A DNA stretch of 64,000 nt from Mangifera indica. Its lineage: Eukaryota > Streptophyta > Magnoliopsida > Sapindales > Anacardiaceae. Within the stretch, counting starts at the first letter, position 1. Each line of letters begins with the position of its first letter. The translations under genes were made by a program, and so were the position numbers. Positions 11,676 to 24,700 of this stretch are shown piece after piece. The notes under the pieces are model-generated. The model did no database searches and was not told the origin of the DNA. It saw only the letters and a list, made by a program, of their open reading frames with translations. The DNA lies in the NCBI RefSeq assembly GCF_011075055.1, contig NC_058141.1, positions 16,191,639-16,255,638 of the forward strand. Reading direction: 5' to 3'.

Positions 11676-14600
11676 ATGGCCTCTAAGCATAATTCATCGG
11701 CCATCAGGACTCGAAGCCCTCTGTCTATATTCATTGTGATTGTTTTGTGCTGTTTCTTTTACCTACTGGGTGCATGGCAGAAGAGTGGTTTTGGAAAAGG
11801 AGACAGCATAGCTTCAGAAATATCCAAACAAACAGACTGTAACATCTTTACCAATTTGAACTTCGAAACTCACCATAATGATGTAGAGATTGTTGACCCT
11901 TCTGAGTCAAAGATCCAAGTGTTTAAGCCTTGTGATGTTAAATACACAGATTACACTCCTTGCCAAGAGCAAGACAGAGCCATGAGATTTCCAAGGGAGA
12001 ACATGATATACAGGGAAAGACATTGTCCTCCTGAAGAGGAAAAATTGCACTGCCTTATCCCAGCTCCTAAAGGGTATATGACCCCATTTCCATGGCCAAA
12101 GGGCCGTGACTATGTACACTATGCTAATGTTCCACATAAAAGCCTGACAGTTGAGAAGGCTGTTCAGAATTGGGTGCAGTTTCAGGGAAATGTGTTCAAA
12201 TTTCCCGGTGGAGGAACAATGTTCCCACAAGGTGCTGATGCATATATTGATGAACTTGCAATGGTTATCCCAATTAAAGATGGTTCAGTCAGAACAGCAT
12301 TGGATACTGGATGTGGAGTATGTTACTCAACTCAATCCAACTAAGCATTTGCATGTGTAGTATGTTCATAGTTATCTTATTTGTTTTTTGTTGAATATCT
12401 GTGAATGCATATGTGTTCGAATTATATATCAAAAGCTCAATTATTTTCATTATTTTTCCATTAGCCTTTTTTGTTTATTTGTATTATAAAATTAGGAGAA
12501 GGATATTATGCTCAGTGGGACAGGACCACTAATAGGATAGAGAAGTTCATATCCTTTGAGAATGGACATACCAATATTATTTTTTATATGAACCTAGAGA
12601 GAACCACAACTGCCCATACTTTCCAATATAGCATCTAAGTTGATGTCACCATGTGTGTTACATTTGAACCTTAGAAGAACCTCATCTCAAAAGTTAATTA
12701 TTGAGATTGAAGAGTCCAAAGTTATATAAATTTCACACTTTCCAATGTGAGATCCAAGTCTTATACTTTACACTTGAGATCTTAATATATTCCCACGTCG
12801 AACAAGTACCCAATATGGGCAGTAACTGCACTGAGGCTAATTGAATTTGGATTGAGTTGTGGGGATTTAGTGTCAGTAATACTTTGCTGTTGAAAAAGAA
12901 TGAAGAATAAATTCCCATATAATCAGCCTTGCCTGGTCTATTTTCATTTTTGGCTTTTCACTAATGCTTTTAATTTGACTTATTTTGGCTGGTATATTAT
13001 TGCTTTAATCGTCTTTAATTTATAGGTTGCAAGCTGGGGGGCATACCTGCTCAAAAGAAATGTATTGGCAATGTCCTTTGCTCCAAGGGACAATCATGAA
13101 GCTCAGGTACAGTTTGCTTTAGAGCGTGGTGTACCTGCTGTTATTGGCGTTCTTGGATCAATACATCTTCCGTACCCATCAAGAGCCTTTGACATGGCTC
13201 AGTGCTCTCGTTGTTTGATACCATGGACTGCAAACAGTAAGCACTAAAATCTTCATCTTCAAGAATAAGATTGTGGAATCATGTAAATGCTTCTTACTAA
13301 ATCTGTGAGTAATATACGCTTATGAGTTATAAAAAGGAAGTAAATGGTTTTGTGCTTTAAGGGGCACAAGTTAAAACTTTAGACTATTAAATTGGTAAAT
13401 AATATATATTATTTTTACCATATGAAGAATTGAAATAATTTTGTAAGTAGACAGATAAATTTATGACTAAACTATACTTACCCTTCTTAACATGTGTGTT
13501 TAGGATTTTTTTTTTCTTTCTGTTTAACACCTGGTAGAAGCATTGGCCTTGAACATTTTGACTCTTGTATACAGATGGTATGTATTTAATGGAAGTTGAT
13601 CGAGTTCTCAGGCCTGGTGGATACTGGATCTTGTCTGGACCTCCAATTAATTGGAAGACATACTACAAAACCTGGAAGCGGTCCAAGGAAGATCTCCAGG
13701 ATGAGCAAAGAAGTATTGAAAAGCTGGCTGAATCTCTTTGCTGGGAGAAAAAGTATGAGAAGGGAGACATTGCTATCTTTAGAAAGAAAGTAAATGACAA
13801 ATCCTGCAAGAGGAGTTCTGCCAATATATGTAAATCAAGGGATGCTGATAATGTCTGGTGAGTCAACCTGCCCTTTCTTTTGCTTCTTTGCCATTTATAC
13901 TTGGTTTTAGTTTATGGGTACTTTAAAGCACTTATGCAATGACTTCTGTGTATAAGTTTATCTTGATAGAATGAAATTTATAAATAAATTATCCAAAAAT
14001 CCCCAGACTGATGTTTTCCAGGCTCTACCAGGAAAGTTACATTTAAATTATTTATGTTGCGTGTCTTAGGTACAAGGAGATGGAGGCATGCACTACTCCT
14101 TTCCCTGAGGTATCCAATGCAAAAGAAGTAGCTGGTGGCAAATTGCAGAAGTTCCCAGCTAGGCTTCTTGCTGTCCCTCCCCGAATTGCTAAAGGAGATA
14201 TCGAGGGAGTAACAGCTGAATCTTACCAAAAGGATAACAAAGTATGGAAGAAGCATGTAAATGCTTACAAAGGGATGAACAGATTAATTGGCACTGCAAG
14301 GTACCGAAATGTGATGGACATGAATGCTGGGCTTGGGGGATTTGCAGCAGCACTTGAATCACCCAAATCTTGGGTGATGAATGTGGTGCCTACAACTGCT
14401 AAGAACACTCTTGGTATTATTTATGAGAGAGGCCTGATTGGAATATACCATGACTGGTATGTCCCAAAACTACCATAGATAAAATATTCTTATCAATGAA
14501 CAATTTTGAGAATTGACTTGAAACTCAGGGATCTTTATTATTTTAGAATCTCAATGATGTTTATACTTGATGTCATCTATCAGGTGTGAAGGATTTTCAA

Positions 14601-14986
14601 CTTACCCGAGGACATATGACCTCATTCATGCTAATGGTGTATTTAGCTTGTACAAGAACAAGTAAGCCTCTTTCATCTGCTTACGACATTCACATTTACA
14701 CTTACATTTACGAGTAATGTTGTGTTAAGATGAATATCATGAAACAATTTTCCACAGGTGTAAACAGGAAGACATACTTTTGGAAATGGACCGCATATTG
14801 CGACCAGAAGGGGCAGTCATCATCCGAGACGAAGTTGATGTCCTCAACACGGTTAGGAAAATCGTAGCAGGCATGAGATGGGATTCAAAATTAATGGATC
14901 ACGAGGATGGGCCCCTGGTGCCCGAGAAGATATTGATTGCTGTGAAACAGTACTGGGTTGGCAACACCAAATCCAGTGATGAATGA
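11676..14986 (+). CDS. PMT14: Golgi-type SAM-dependent methyltransferase, PMT14-like (609 aa)
   Basis: Six exons: 11676-12317, 13026-13236, 13575-13857, 14070-14456, 14584-14661 and 14758-14986. All splice phases agree and give 609 residues. The protein starts with a short basic tail, then one membrane anchor (about residues 16-34, [19 protein letters not shown]): a type II Golgi topology. Next come the family's [18 protein letters not shown] and [11 protein letters not shown] blocks. The first methyltransferase half has the SAM motif [12 protein letters not shown] (split by intron 1); the second has [16 protein letters not shown]. This is the DUF248/Methyltransf_29 family that includes QUA2/TSD2. 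Some members act in pectin homogalacturonan methylation, but for the PMT14 branch the substrate is not established to my knowledge. Similarity to Arabidopsis PMT14 (as I remember it, At4g18030) is very high, and the next gene, APRR2, is also its Arabidopsis neighbour. Confidence 0.93.
12480..12840. repeat. Possible transposon remnant in PMT14 intron 1
   Basis: The stretch contains phrases common in dispersed plant repeats (CTCATCTCAAAAGTTA, then GTTATATAAATTTCACAC, then TTCCCACGTCGAACAAG), with a TCCCAC(G/A)TCG-like end. It is unlike the rest of the intron, but the borders are not clear. Confidence 0.3.
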
Positions 14987-14989
14987 ATT

Positions 14990-17900
14990 TCAGTGTCCAG
15001 GTTGGGGTTGGGGCCATGAAAATTAAAGCAAGTTATGTCACCTTGAATGTGTCCTGAATTGGCATCCTCACCAGTGGCATTTGTAAGCAACCAAATTTTT
15101 TTTTTTTAGGTGGTAAGTAGCATACAATGGAACTGGAAGAATGTAATTTTCATAGCCTTTGTTTAAATAATTTAATTACATCTCAAAAATGTTATAGTGA
15201 TGTAAAGAAATACATTCATAATTATCATCATGTACTCAAACAATTATATGGTGAATATTGGGGCAATCAAAAGTGATCTGATGTAAATAATTAATCAGAT
15301 TAGATTCATAATTATTATATTAAATAAATTAAAATTTTAATTTCATAAATATAATAGAAATTTAAATTTAAATCTTCGGATGAAAGTTTATATTTTATTA
15401 TCAGGTTGAGAGAAACAAGAGGCCTTGTATCTGTGGGCAAGTGGTTTCTGTGGATGCATTAAATTGAAACCAGTGCAGTTACAAGTGAAATGACACATGA
15501 ACCGAACTATCACCGGTACCCAAATCTAAGTGGGCTCCACCTTGACCTATCACCATAACTGGACAAAACTAAGAAAACAAGAAACAATGGGTCATCATGT
15601 TTGGGATAAGTGAATTGGGGTTAACCTGATTAGCTAACTTTCTTTTCTCTCTTCTTCAACAGCTCATGAGTTGGCGTCGGATTTCCAAAGTAACAGTAAA
15701 AAAGAAAAGAAACCTGAAGTCCGAAGATGCTGACATTAGGGGTGCACTTAATTCTTTTTAAGGAATGGCCAATATTTGGGCAGACATTATATATGTCAAA
15801 TTGTCTGTGGGATTTGACAAATACAATTACTCAAGGATGCAAACCTGTGGGCTTGTGTATTCATTTGCAAAGAGGGTTTAGTTTAATTACCATAAATGCT
15901 TATGCATAAATTGATGAATCTTAAAGACGAAGCATCACCATTGATTCACCCTTTTGATTAAACAAACTTGCACCTGAATTCACCCACTTCAGCATAAAAA
16001 CTCTCACTAATATTCACCAGTTAATAGAATTTTTATGTATGGTTGAAAAGGCCGACACTGTTTCACTGAACTTACGCCATTGCAATGCATTTCATGAACC
16101 AGAAGAAAACACCCTCTTTCCTTGAAAAATATTCAACTTTCTACTTCCGTGATTCAGCATGCTTACCAAATTTCTTCACGTCAATCGTACAACAATAATC
16201 AAAGGGACAGATGGTAATCCATTGTGTAATTAGGGGTTAATGGTGGATTAGGAATTTGGATTATGACATGCAACTGCAACAAGTCATATTAAGTATTCAT
16301 TACTGGGATTTTTCTTCAACGGAAAACGGTTGAACTCTTTCAAGTTTTGAGAAGAAAGGTGGACACAAAGATCCATAAAAGAATCATGTGGGGATTCCAC
16401 TAACTGTGGATAATATGATAAGCTTCATTTTTTTCCATATTTTCCATTTGCGATTGAAGCAACACAAATCACACCACTATACATTGTCTATTTCGTGTTT
16501 GACAATTTGGGTTAGCTAGAAATATTGGACAAGTAAAATTCACTAGAAATTCAATTTCATTTCAACTTAAATTATTTACATATGATGAAAAAGAGAACTA
16601 TGTATTATTATTTCCTATTCATGAACAAAGTTTATGATGATGTGGGCGGGCAAATAATTGCTCATAATCAATCATTGCTACTTTTTTTCTTTTTAAATAT
16701 TTCTAACTTTACAATCTTGGAGTCATTCGTACTTGCTTTCTCACGTTTTTCATATTTTACAGAATTTAATTAATTCAATCACGTATCTATTTTGAATTTT
16801 TCAAAAAAAAAATTAAATTTGACTTCTCATTTTTAACAGTGGACAGAAATTAATGATAAATATAAATGATATTTTGAAAAGATAAACAGATGTCGTTTTT
16901 GGTAAACCAAATATGGATTTAAAGCTTATTAAGTCTAGTTTTAAATGACACAAGTTTCAAATTCATTTAAGTTTTCTAAAGAAAGTTACAGTTATTTTAT
17001 TAAAGGTTACGTAGAAATAACGTCTGTTGTTTAGAATTCTATTCTGCACGTTTTTTTAATGGTTAATAGTTGATGTTTAGGTATATAAAAACACTTGTAA
17101 TCAATTGTTATGTGTGAAGATATATGAAGTGAAAATATAAAAATAAAAGCTTTGAAGTTAACATTTTCCTTCTTCCTCATCTATGTTAATAATCCATACT
17201 TGTAGCTCACCATAGTTTCCATCAGTATCATGTTTAGTTTCATGGAGTTTATGAGATCTTCAAGTGCTTTTAAACATGCTCTCATCTGGTTTTCTAAATT
17301 ACAAAATGTTGCAGTTCATGCTTGTGAATGGCATAATTCCAATTCTTTGATTCATGTCCTGTCCTAATCAAAGGACATTGTTAGGTATGAGATTTCGTAT
17401 ATTGGAAGGTTACATTTCTAAATTTGGTTTTAAAAAAAAAAAAAGATTTTAAATACACAAACCATAAAAGACAGAAAAATAGAATTTTATATATTTTCTT
17501 TTTCCCTCAACAAATGGTATTTTTTCATAATTAACTATTTTTATTGATAATTTTTTTTTAAAAATGAATTGTTATAATGTTTTAAGTTGGTTGAAATTTT
17601 TAGATTAATAGTTTTAACCTTTAACCTTGTTTAAGGTTTAGTCGTTATGTTTTCTTGTAAAATTCATGGGTTTATTTTTAAACCCAAATTTTTTGGTAAA
17701 ACCCATGATTTTAGCCAAAAAAAAAATAAAGTTAAGGTGTAGAAAAGAAAAGGTTAACCGATAGGCGATGTCAATCAAATTAGCCTAACAAAAATTTGTC
17801 TACTTTTTTGAATAAAAGGTTTTGACTAAATTAGCCTTGATTGAATAAGTTTTATTTAACACGTTTGTACAAATTCAACCCAAATATGATGTTATCTCTG

Positions 17901-19290
17901 TACTTGCCCAAAATTCAAAGCTAACTTTTCGAGTTTAGAGTTTATTTCTCTTCTTAAGTCTTGTAAAGAAATAATTAACCATAAAAAGTTATTGTCAAAC
18001 ATGTTACATTCAATATAATAGTATTGGAGATACTCCCTATGTTAATTAGGACACATAAATTAATGAGCAATGAGACAGTATGTGATTTTGTAGATCTTCA
18101 CATTATTGAGTTTAGGGTTTAAGGTTTATGTAAACGATAGACACAATATCGATGATTCATACTACGAGTATATAGATATGTCGATAACATTATCAATACA
18201 AATATCTGTAATCCACATGCGTTTTCATAAGAGTTTTCTTAGTTAGTCACATTCCCATCGCTTAGTGTTATGAGCAATCTAAGAGAGAGACTTAAAAATA
18301 TTGATGTTGGTTGTAAATAATTTTTCTCAAGCTTTCATACCGAGCTCTAATACAGGAAGAATGACTCAAAGTTTTGGCCATTATCAAATGTAAACATTAT
18401 AATAAGACAGAAATTCATTTATATTATGCTCCTATGGACAATGAATTGTGAACGCAAGTGCAAATTCAAGGATTATCAAGGCAAATTTATAGTCAATCAT
18501 CATATGTTTAATAAGAAATTGTCAATATATTTGGCTAATTTATGTAACAATGTCATCTATTAAACCCATAATAGAAAAATTACACAATTGTTGATGAATT
18601 TTTATACTTAACTGATTTATTTGCATGATTATTTAATTTAAATTTGAAAATATTTTATTAAATTTAAATTTATATTTAATTATATGATAATTTAGTATTT
18701 ATATATTTAAATTATGAACAAAAAATTACCTTCAATTTGATTGGTAATTTCGAAAGATTAAAGTTGTTAGTCTCTCTAGACTTCAGCATTGGAAAGGGAA
18801 GGATTGTAATCCGAAAATGAATTAGTAAGTTCTCGTGATAAAATGGCTGTCACACCTGACACATGACTCTTTCCTTTTAACCCTATCCTATTTTTGACAT
18901 GACATGACGCATCATTCCGTACTGCAGTTAAACAACGGAAAATTTATCCAATGCACTCGGTTCTATCTTAACAAATCAAAATTCATTGCGCCATGATTTT
19001 TTATTGGTTGAAACATTAACGAATGCACCAACAAACTAGTGGTATATATATATATATATAAAACTTATGATAATATATTTATGTTTAATAAATAAATATA
19101 TATAATATTACTTTTAATGTAAATCTAATTTTTATTTATTAATTTTTGAAAATTTAGTGAGATGTTAAAATTAATATATTAAGTTAATTTTATTTTAAAT
19201 TACTAATATGTCCTTTTTAATATTTTTTACATACCATAGAAAATAGAAATTTTAAAGGAGTGTATTATTTAGAAAAATGACACCCCACTC
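14990..19290. other. Intergenic, no gene seen (about 4.3 kb)
   Basis: After the PMT14 3' UTR (to about 15200) the sequence is AT-rich with short unrelated frames. A (TA)n run lies at 19033-19060. A small palindrome GGGTTTATTTTTAAACCC is at 17668-17685. Nothing coding could be supported. Confidence 0.45.
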
Positions 19291-19295
19291 TTAGG

Positions 19296-19960
19296 TTTTT
19301 TTTTTTTTTTGTCAAAATTCTCATTGCAGCCACCCCTAAAGTTTAGAAACTTCACTTTTTTCCCTTAGGATTTTTTTTCCTTTCTCCTCTAACGACCTTC
19401 TTTGTTGTTAGCCAACTTTAACTTCCTACCCATCTTATTCTTCGGAGCTCTCTCCTCCTCCCTATCCTCTCCCTGACGACAAATTGAATGCATATTGTGC
19501 AATGAATCTTTGGGTTGCACAGATTGTTTGTGCTTTCTGCTAGATCAGTGTGCGTGGAAAACAAATTTATGAGTTCGATTTGTGTAATGGAAGATGGAAG
19601 ACACATCTTTGCGCCCGATTCGTGCGATGGATTCATCCAATTCATAGTACTTCTTAGTTCGGAGGAGAGACGTATTCGTTTCAAAGGTTCAATGGTTTGT
19701 CACGTTCGTGCTGATCTGGAGAAGAGAGATCATTGTAAAGGGAGAGAGCATCGAGAGGGAGAAATATCGTTAGAGAAAATGAGCAATGGAGTCTGTTTTG
19801 ATGGCTGAAAAGAAGTGAGAAAAAAATAAACCATAGGAAAAAAATGCAAACCCTAGGGGGAAAATGAACTTTTCAAAACTTAATTTTGGAGAAATTATTA
19901 GTATTCATATTAAAGGGGAAAAATATATATAAACTTTTATTTTTTTAATTAAATAAATAA
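19296..19960. mobile_element. Candidate degenerate inverted-repeat element
   Basis: The left arm (about 19316-19400, with TTTAGAAACTTCACTTTTTT and CCTCTAACGA) is roughly the reverse complement of the right arm (about 19770-19915, reading TTTTGAAAAGTTCATTTTCC and TCTCTAACGA on the other strand). The central 300 bp is GC-richer and open on both strands, which in such elements often means captured or shadow frames. Ends and target duplication were not resolved. Confidence 0.35.
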
Positions 19961-21581
19961 TTTTACCTCTACAATTAATTAATTCAATTAATTTTAGTAA
20001 TTCATGGTAATATTTTTATTTTTAATAAATATTTTATTATTTTAGTGAAAATTGAGAAGGGAAGGTGTGAATAATTTTTTTGACGAAAATGAAGAGGGGA
20101 AAAGAAGAAAATTTTTCACAATAAAAGGATGAAGATTTCTCATCAAACCTGTATAAAAAACGAGATAAGGATGAAAAATATATTTTTTCTATAGGGATTA
20201 AAACAAAAATTAAGTTATTCCATCTATATTTATTCTATTGTCATTTACCTTTAAAAGATAAAAGAGAGAAAAACAAAGTGCCTTTGAACCTAAATTTGCT
20301 ATTTATTTATATAATATAATTAAGTCAACATCTAATATTACTATTATGAAGCATTCTTATGGACTCAAAACACTTTGAAACTCAGGCAATTAATAGAAAA
20401 AAAGTATAAAATTAAATTGTAGAAAAAAGTTGTGGGGTTTTGGGATATTCACCTAAAAGTTGGTGATAAAGAGTGAATATATATAAATTTATTTATTTAT
20501 AATACCTTTTTTGTTTGCATATTCTGCGGTTTGTAAACGAATAAACTGAACTGATAATAACTTTACATGAAAAATCACAGACCACCTTACCTTACAGAAA
20601 GCACACTTAAAACCCTTATCTTTTTCTCTCTCTTTCAAGCATTGTATGCACACCCAACTCAGAGGTGAAAGGACGAGACTTGACTCTTGAGAGAAGAACA
20701 AAACTTTTTTTTTCTTCGCCAAAGTATTCTTTTTTCATCAACAAAACTTTCTTTTCGCAGTTTGCATGAACATTAAGCACATTTTTGTTGTTGCATGTAC
20801 TGTGAATTCTCCGATGCTTGTTTTTAGAGAATTATATTGGGTTTATAACTAGTGTTATATTTTCATTTTCTTTTCTTTCCTTCTCTGTGATTCTTCTTGT
20901 CTTGTTATGTGCATGCATCTTAGCTTGTTTTTTTTACTCTTTCTGGGTTCAAGTTTTTCTCAGCTTTGTTCTTCTGTCGATAGTTTGTTGAAATCATTTT
21001 ATCTCATTTCAAAATCTTTTTGCCTTTTTTCTTTGGACACTTTAATGGAGAGATCTTACAACTGTCTTTGTCTATCTGTTTTCTTGTAATTTGGTAGTGG
21101 CATGTAAGATCTCTAAACTCTAAACAAGTTACTCCTCTTCTTGTCGGTGATGTGTAATATTATCATCGTTTTATCCTTGTAAAGCTTTTAATCTATTTTT
21201 CAGTCCGAATTTATAATTTTTTCTCCTTGATTTGCATCTTAAAGGAAACAGTTGGACCTTTGTTCAATGATCTAACTGTTGCAGGATGCAAAACAAAAAC
21301 TTTTCTTGCTTTTACGGATCTTTATGAGCTATTATTTCCTTAAAAGTTTCCATTTACAAATTACAACGAGTGGCCCAATATCTTGATCTTACTTTATTAA
21401 TGACATTAATAATCAGCGATGGATTTATTTCTTCTGGTGCATGTCAACTACAGTCTTGTAGTTTAGGGTTCTTTTTATTGTATTTATCAGTCTTAGTTTA
21501 CTTTAATTTATCATAAAACTTTGCAGTATTAGATCAAGTTGCAATATTTATTATAATGCGAAATTGTTGTGGGTTATGCAG
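19961..21581 (+). promoter_or_regulatory. Upstream and 5' UTR region of APRR2-type gene
   Basis: A CT- and T-rich stretch (about 20600-21100) probably holds the transcription start and non-coding leader exon(s). An acceptor GGGTTATGCAG ends at 21581, opening the leader exon that contains the APRR2 ATG. The position of the first exon is not certain. Confidence 0.4.
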
Positions 21582-21591
21582 AATTTATTTG

Positions 21592-21633
21592 ATGTTGATA
21601 AGCAGTGATCTGCAACAATTGTTTGTGTACTGA
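21592..21633 (+). other. Upstream ORF 1 in APRR2 leader (13 aa)
   Basis: ATG at 21592 opens a 13-codon frame ([13 protein letters not shown]) that stops at 21631-21633, 20 bases before the main ATG. It lies in the same exon as the start codon. Confidence 0.5.
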
Positions 21634-21639
21634 GAAAGG

Positions 21640-21753
21640 ATGCCAAACCAGCTATGGTTTGCACTGCTAATGACTTATCAGCGTGGAAGGATTTTCCAAA
21701 GGGCCTCAGGGTTCTTCTTCTTGATGAGGACAGTAGTTCTGCTGCTGAGATAA
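21640..21753 (+). other. Upstream ORF 2 overlapping the APRR2 start (37 aa)
   Basis: ATG at 21640, with A at -3, is 14 bases before the main ATG and out of frame. It runs 37 codons into the APRR2 coding region before TAA at 21751. If it is used, ribosomes would bypass the true start, so main-frame translation would depend on leaky scanning. Confidence 0.5.
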
Positions 21754-24700
21754 AATTGAAGCTTGAAGCAATGGACTATGTTGGTCAGAAATTTGGATTC
21801 CCCTCTTTTGGTTCCTGGTTTTTTGTTCTTTTAGTTTTTCCTACTTAAACTAGAAATTATTTTCTTCCTAAATTCACCTTCTCGAATTCTTGGGATTGAA
21901 TTGGTCCCCATCGTCCTTCTCTAAAAGCATTTTATTGGCTATTGCTTTGGAGGGTATCATCACTTTCCGCATGTGGCTTAGGAATTTTATCTTGTAATAC
22001 AACTCAGAATTCATTTTGTAGTGGCTAAGAATCGATTAGTAGCAACAATGAACCTACCAGAAATAATTTTTTCTTGATGATCAGCAATGGATGACAAATA
22101 ATGTCAATGTTTTGTACGATTAGAGATTTAAAACTATTTTTGGAAAAAATAATTTGAGTGAAGTTTTTGACTTCTTGTATCCTTTACTTCATAGTTTATA
22201 TTTGTTTCAAGTTTTTGTCAATTTTTAGTTGCTTGTATAGTTTCATTATTTAGAGTTCTAGCAATCTCTCACATCTGGGTATCACAGTTACAAATTCAGG
22301 GCAAATATCGTATCTTAAAATTATAGTATTTAGATCTTCTTGTTGTGATCCTTAGTTCTTTTCCTATCATCACTTATATCTGTTCTACTTGCTGTAATTT
22401 GACGCTTATGTCTTCTCTTGCCATGGGAATTCACCCTTATATATGTTCCTTTTACAGTTTCTGCATTCTGCAATGAGAACGAAGCTATGTCAGCAATTTC
22501 AAATAAACCTGAAAGCTTCCATATTGCCATTGTAGAGGTAATGACCTTTAACTGGAACACAAGCTTCATAACTTTTTCCAGTTTCCTTTTCAAATTTCAG
22601 AAAGTTTTTTCATTCCATTTATTGTCACAGGTAAGTACAACCAATAGCGATGGGAGACTCAAGTTTCTTGAAGCTGCTAAGGACCTGCCTACCATAAGTT
22701 CGTTCAGAAAATACACTTAATTTGTCTATCTTTTATACTAATGTTAATTCATGTAAACGTCAGGTTCCAAAAATGTTGTTTGTAATCTATCATTTTTCCA
22801 TTGTTCCATTTACTTGTTGGGTATTACTGTTCTTTTTCTCATTCTGGCTCATTGTTAAATTTGCCTGGGTAAAATGATACCCATAATTAATAGTGTGATA
22901 TTAGAAATACTGACAGGGTTTTTTTCTTTGAACGTGTTGTATACTTCTGATGATGTGAACATGTCTCTTCTGTTTACAGTGACTTCAAACATTCATTGCT
23001 TGAGCACTATGATGAAATGCATAGCGGTGAGATTCTTACCAATATTCACTGATTTACATTACTATGAATATGTTGCTTGTGAATGTCTGTTCAGATGAAG
23101 TTCTATCTTTTCATTTCTGCAATTTTTTGTCATTTGTTTCTATTTCTTTCTTACTTATCAGATTTATTAATCAATAATAATATATTTGACATTTTGTCTT
23201 CAGCTAGGTGCAGTTGAATTCCTCCGAAAACCACTCTCTGAGGATAAACTAAAGAATATATGGCAGCATGTGGTTCATAAGGTATGCCTGAATTTTATTT
23301 AGTTAATGTTGGGATACGTATCAAATAACAATGCTGATGCTGTGAGTAATGTGCAGGCATTCAATTCTGGGGGAGGTGTCCTCTGTGATTCGCTGAAGCC
23401 TGTCAAAGAATCAGTGGTCTCCATGCTGCATCTCCAACTGGAAAATGGAGAACCCAAGAATGAGAACTCAGTGAATGCAAAAAATATTTCCTTGGATTAT
23501 AAGAATGACAATGAACAGTCTGAAGGGAGTGATAAGTATCCTGCTCCTTCTACACCACAATTAAAACAGGGTGGACGATTACTGGACGATGTTGATTGCC
23601 AAGATAATGCCAACTGCTTGACAGAGAAAGAGAGTGGGGAGCAAGATGGCGAATCTAAATTTGTCGACACTACTTGTGACAACTCAATTGGTGAAGGAAC
23701 ATCACCAGAAGACCAACCTCAGAGACCGGTAGAAACTGTGGTCAAAGAGGAGCATGACACAACCGATGTTTCAAAAGCTGAGTGCACCGCGTGTCCTCAA
23801 CTTCATGATAAAGAAGGTCCCAAAGATTCAAATAGTGTTGTTGAAAAACGTATTAAAGCTTCTGGTCTTCATAACTCTTGCGGGATTAAAACTAATCGAA
23901 AAAAGATGAAGGTAAAACCCCTAGCTCTATCTAATTTAGTGTAATAGTCTATACATACTCCTATATTCCAGTAATTTCATGAGATTTGCTATGGATTACC
24001 TCACTGTCCTTGATTTATGTTATGTAAGTTCATAGAAGTGAACATATGACATATTTCCCCTCTAGTATGCGTTACACTCACCTTTAGTGCTCTTATTTTA
24101 CTATATCATGTCCCAGACAGTCTTTAAGTCCTTTTAAAGCTCAGAAAACTTGTCTGAGTAGGAGCAGGATCTAACTCTGAACATTCTGTATGCTGGAATC
24201 ATGAGCCATTCCTAGAATCTCATATCACTAAATAATTCTCCTATTGTGATTTCTTTCTTTTAGTCAAACTTGTGAAAATCATTTCGGTGTATTCAAGTTT
24301 TCTGTTAATATTATATTCTTCAACTTCTCCATTGGTCAATTTCAATGGGTAACTACAGCTTGTTATTTTGTAACATATTCTATGCGATCAATGAGGTGAT
24401 GGCTAGTCGAGTTTTTGGAATTATTTTCTGTGACTCATTTATGATTTAATTTTGTTTCTGTTTGAGTTTTCAGGTGGACTGGACACCTGAACTGCACAAA
24501 AAATTTGTGGCCGCTGTAGAGCACCTAGGTGTCGATCAAGCCATTCCTTCTCGAATACTAGAGCTTATGAAAGTGGAAGGGCTGACAAGGCATAATGTGG
24601 CAAGTCACCTCCAGGTTAGTGCACATTTTGCACTTTAGTCCTCTATAAGATTTAGTAGTGTGCAACTCTATCTTGACAGAAACTCGAATTGCAATAACTC

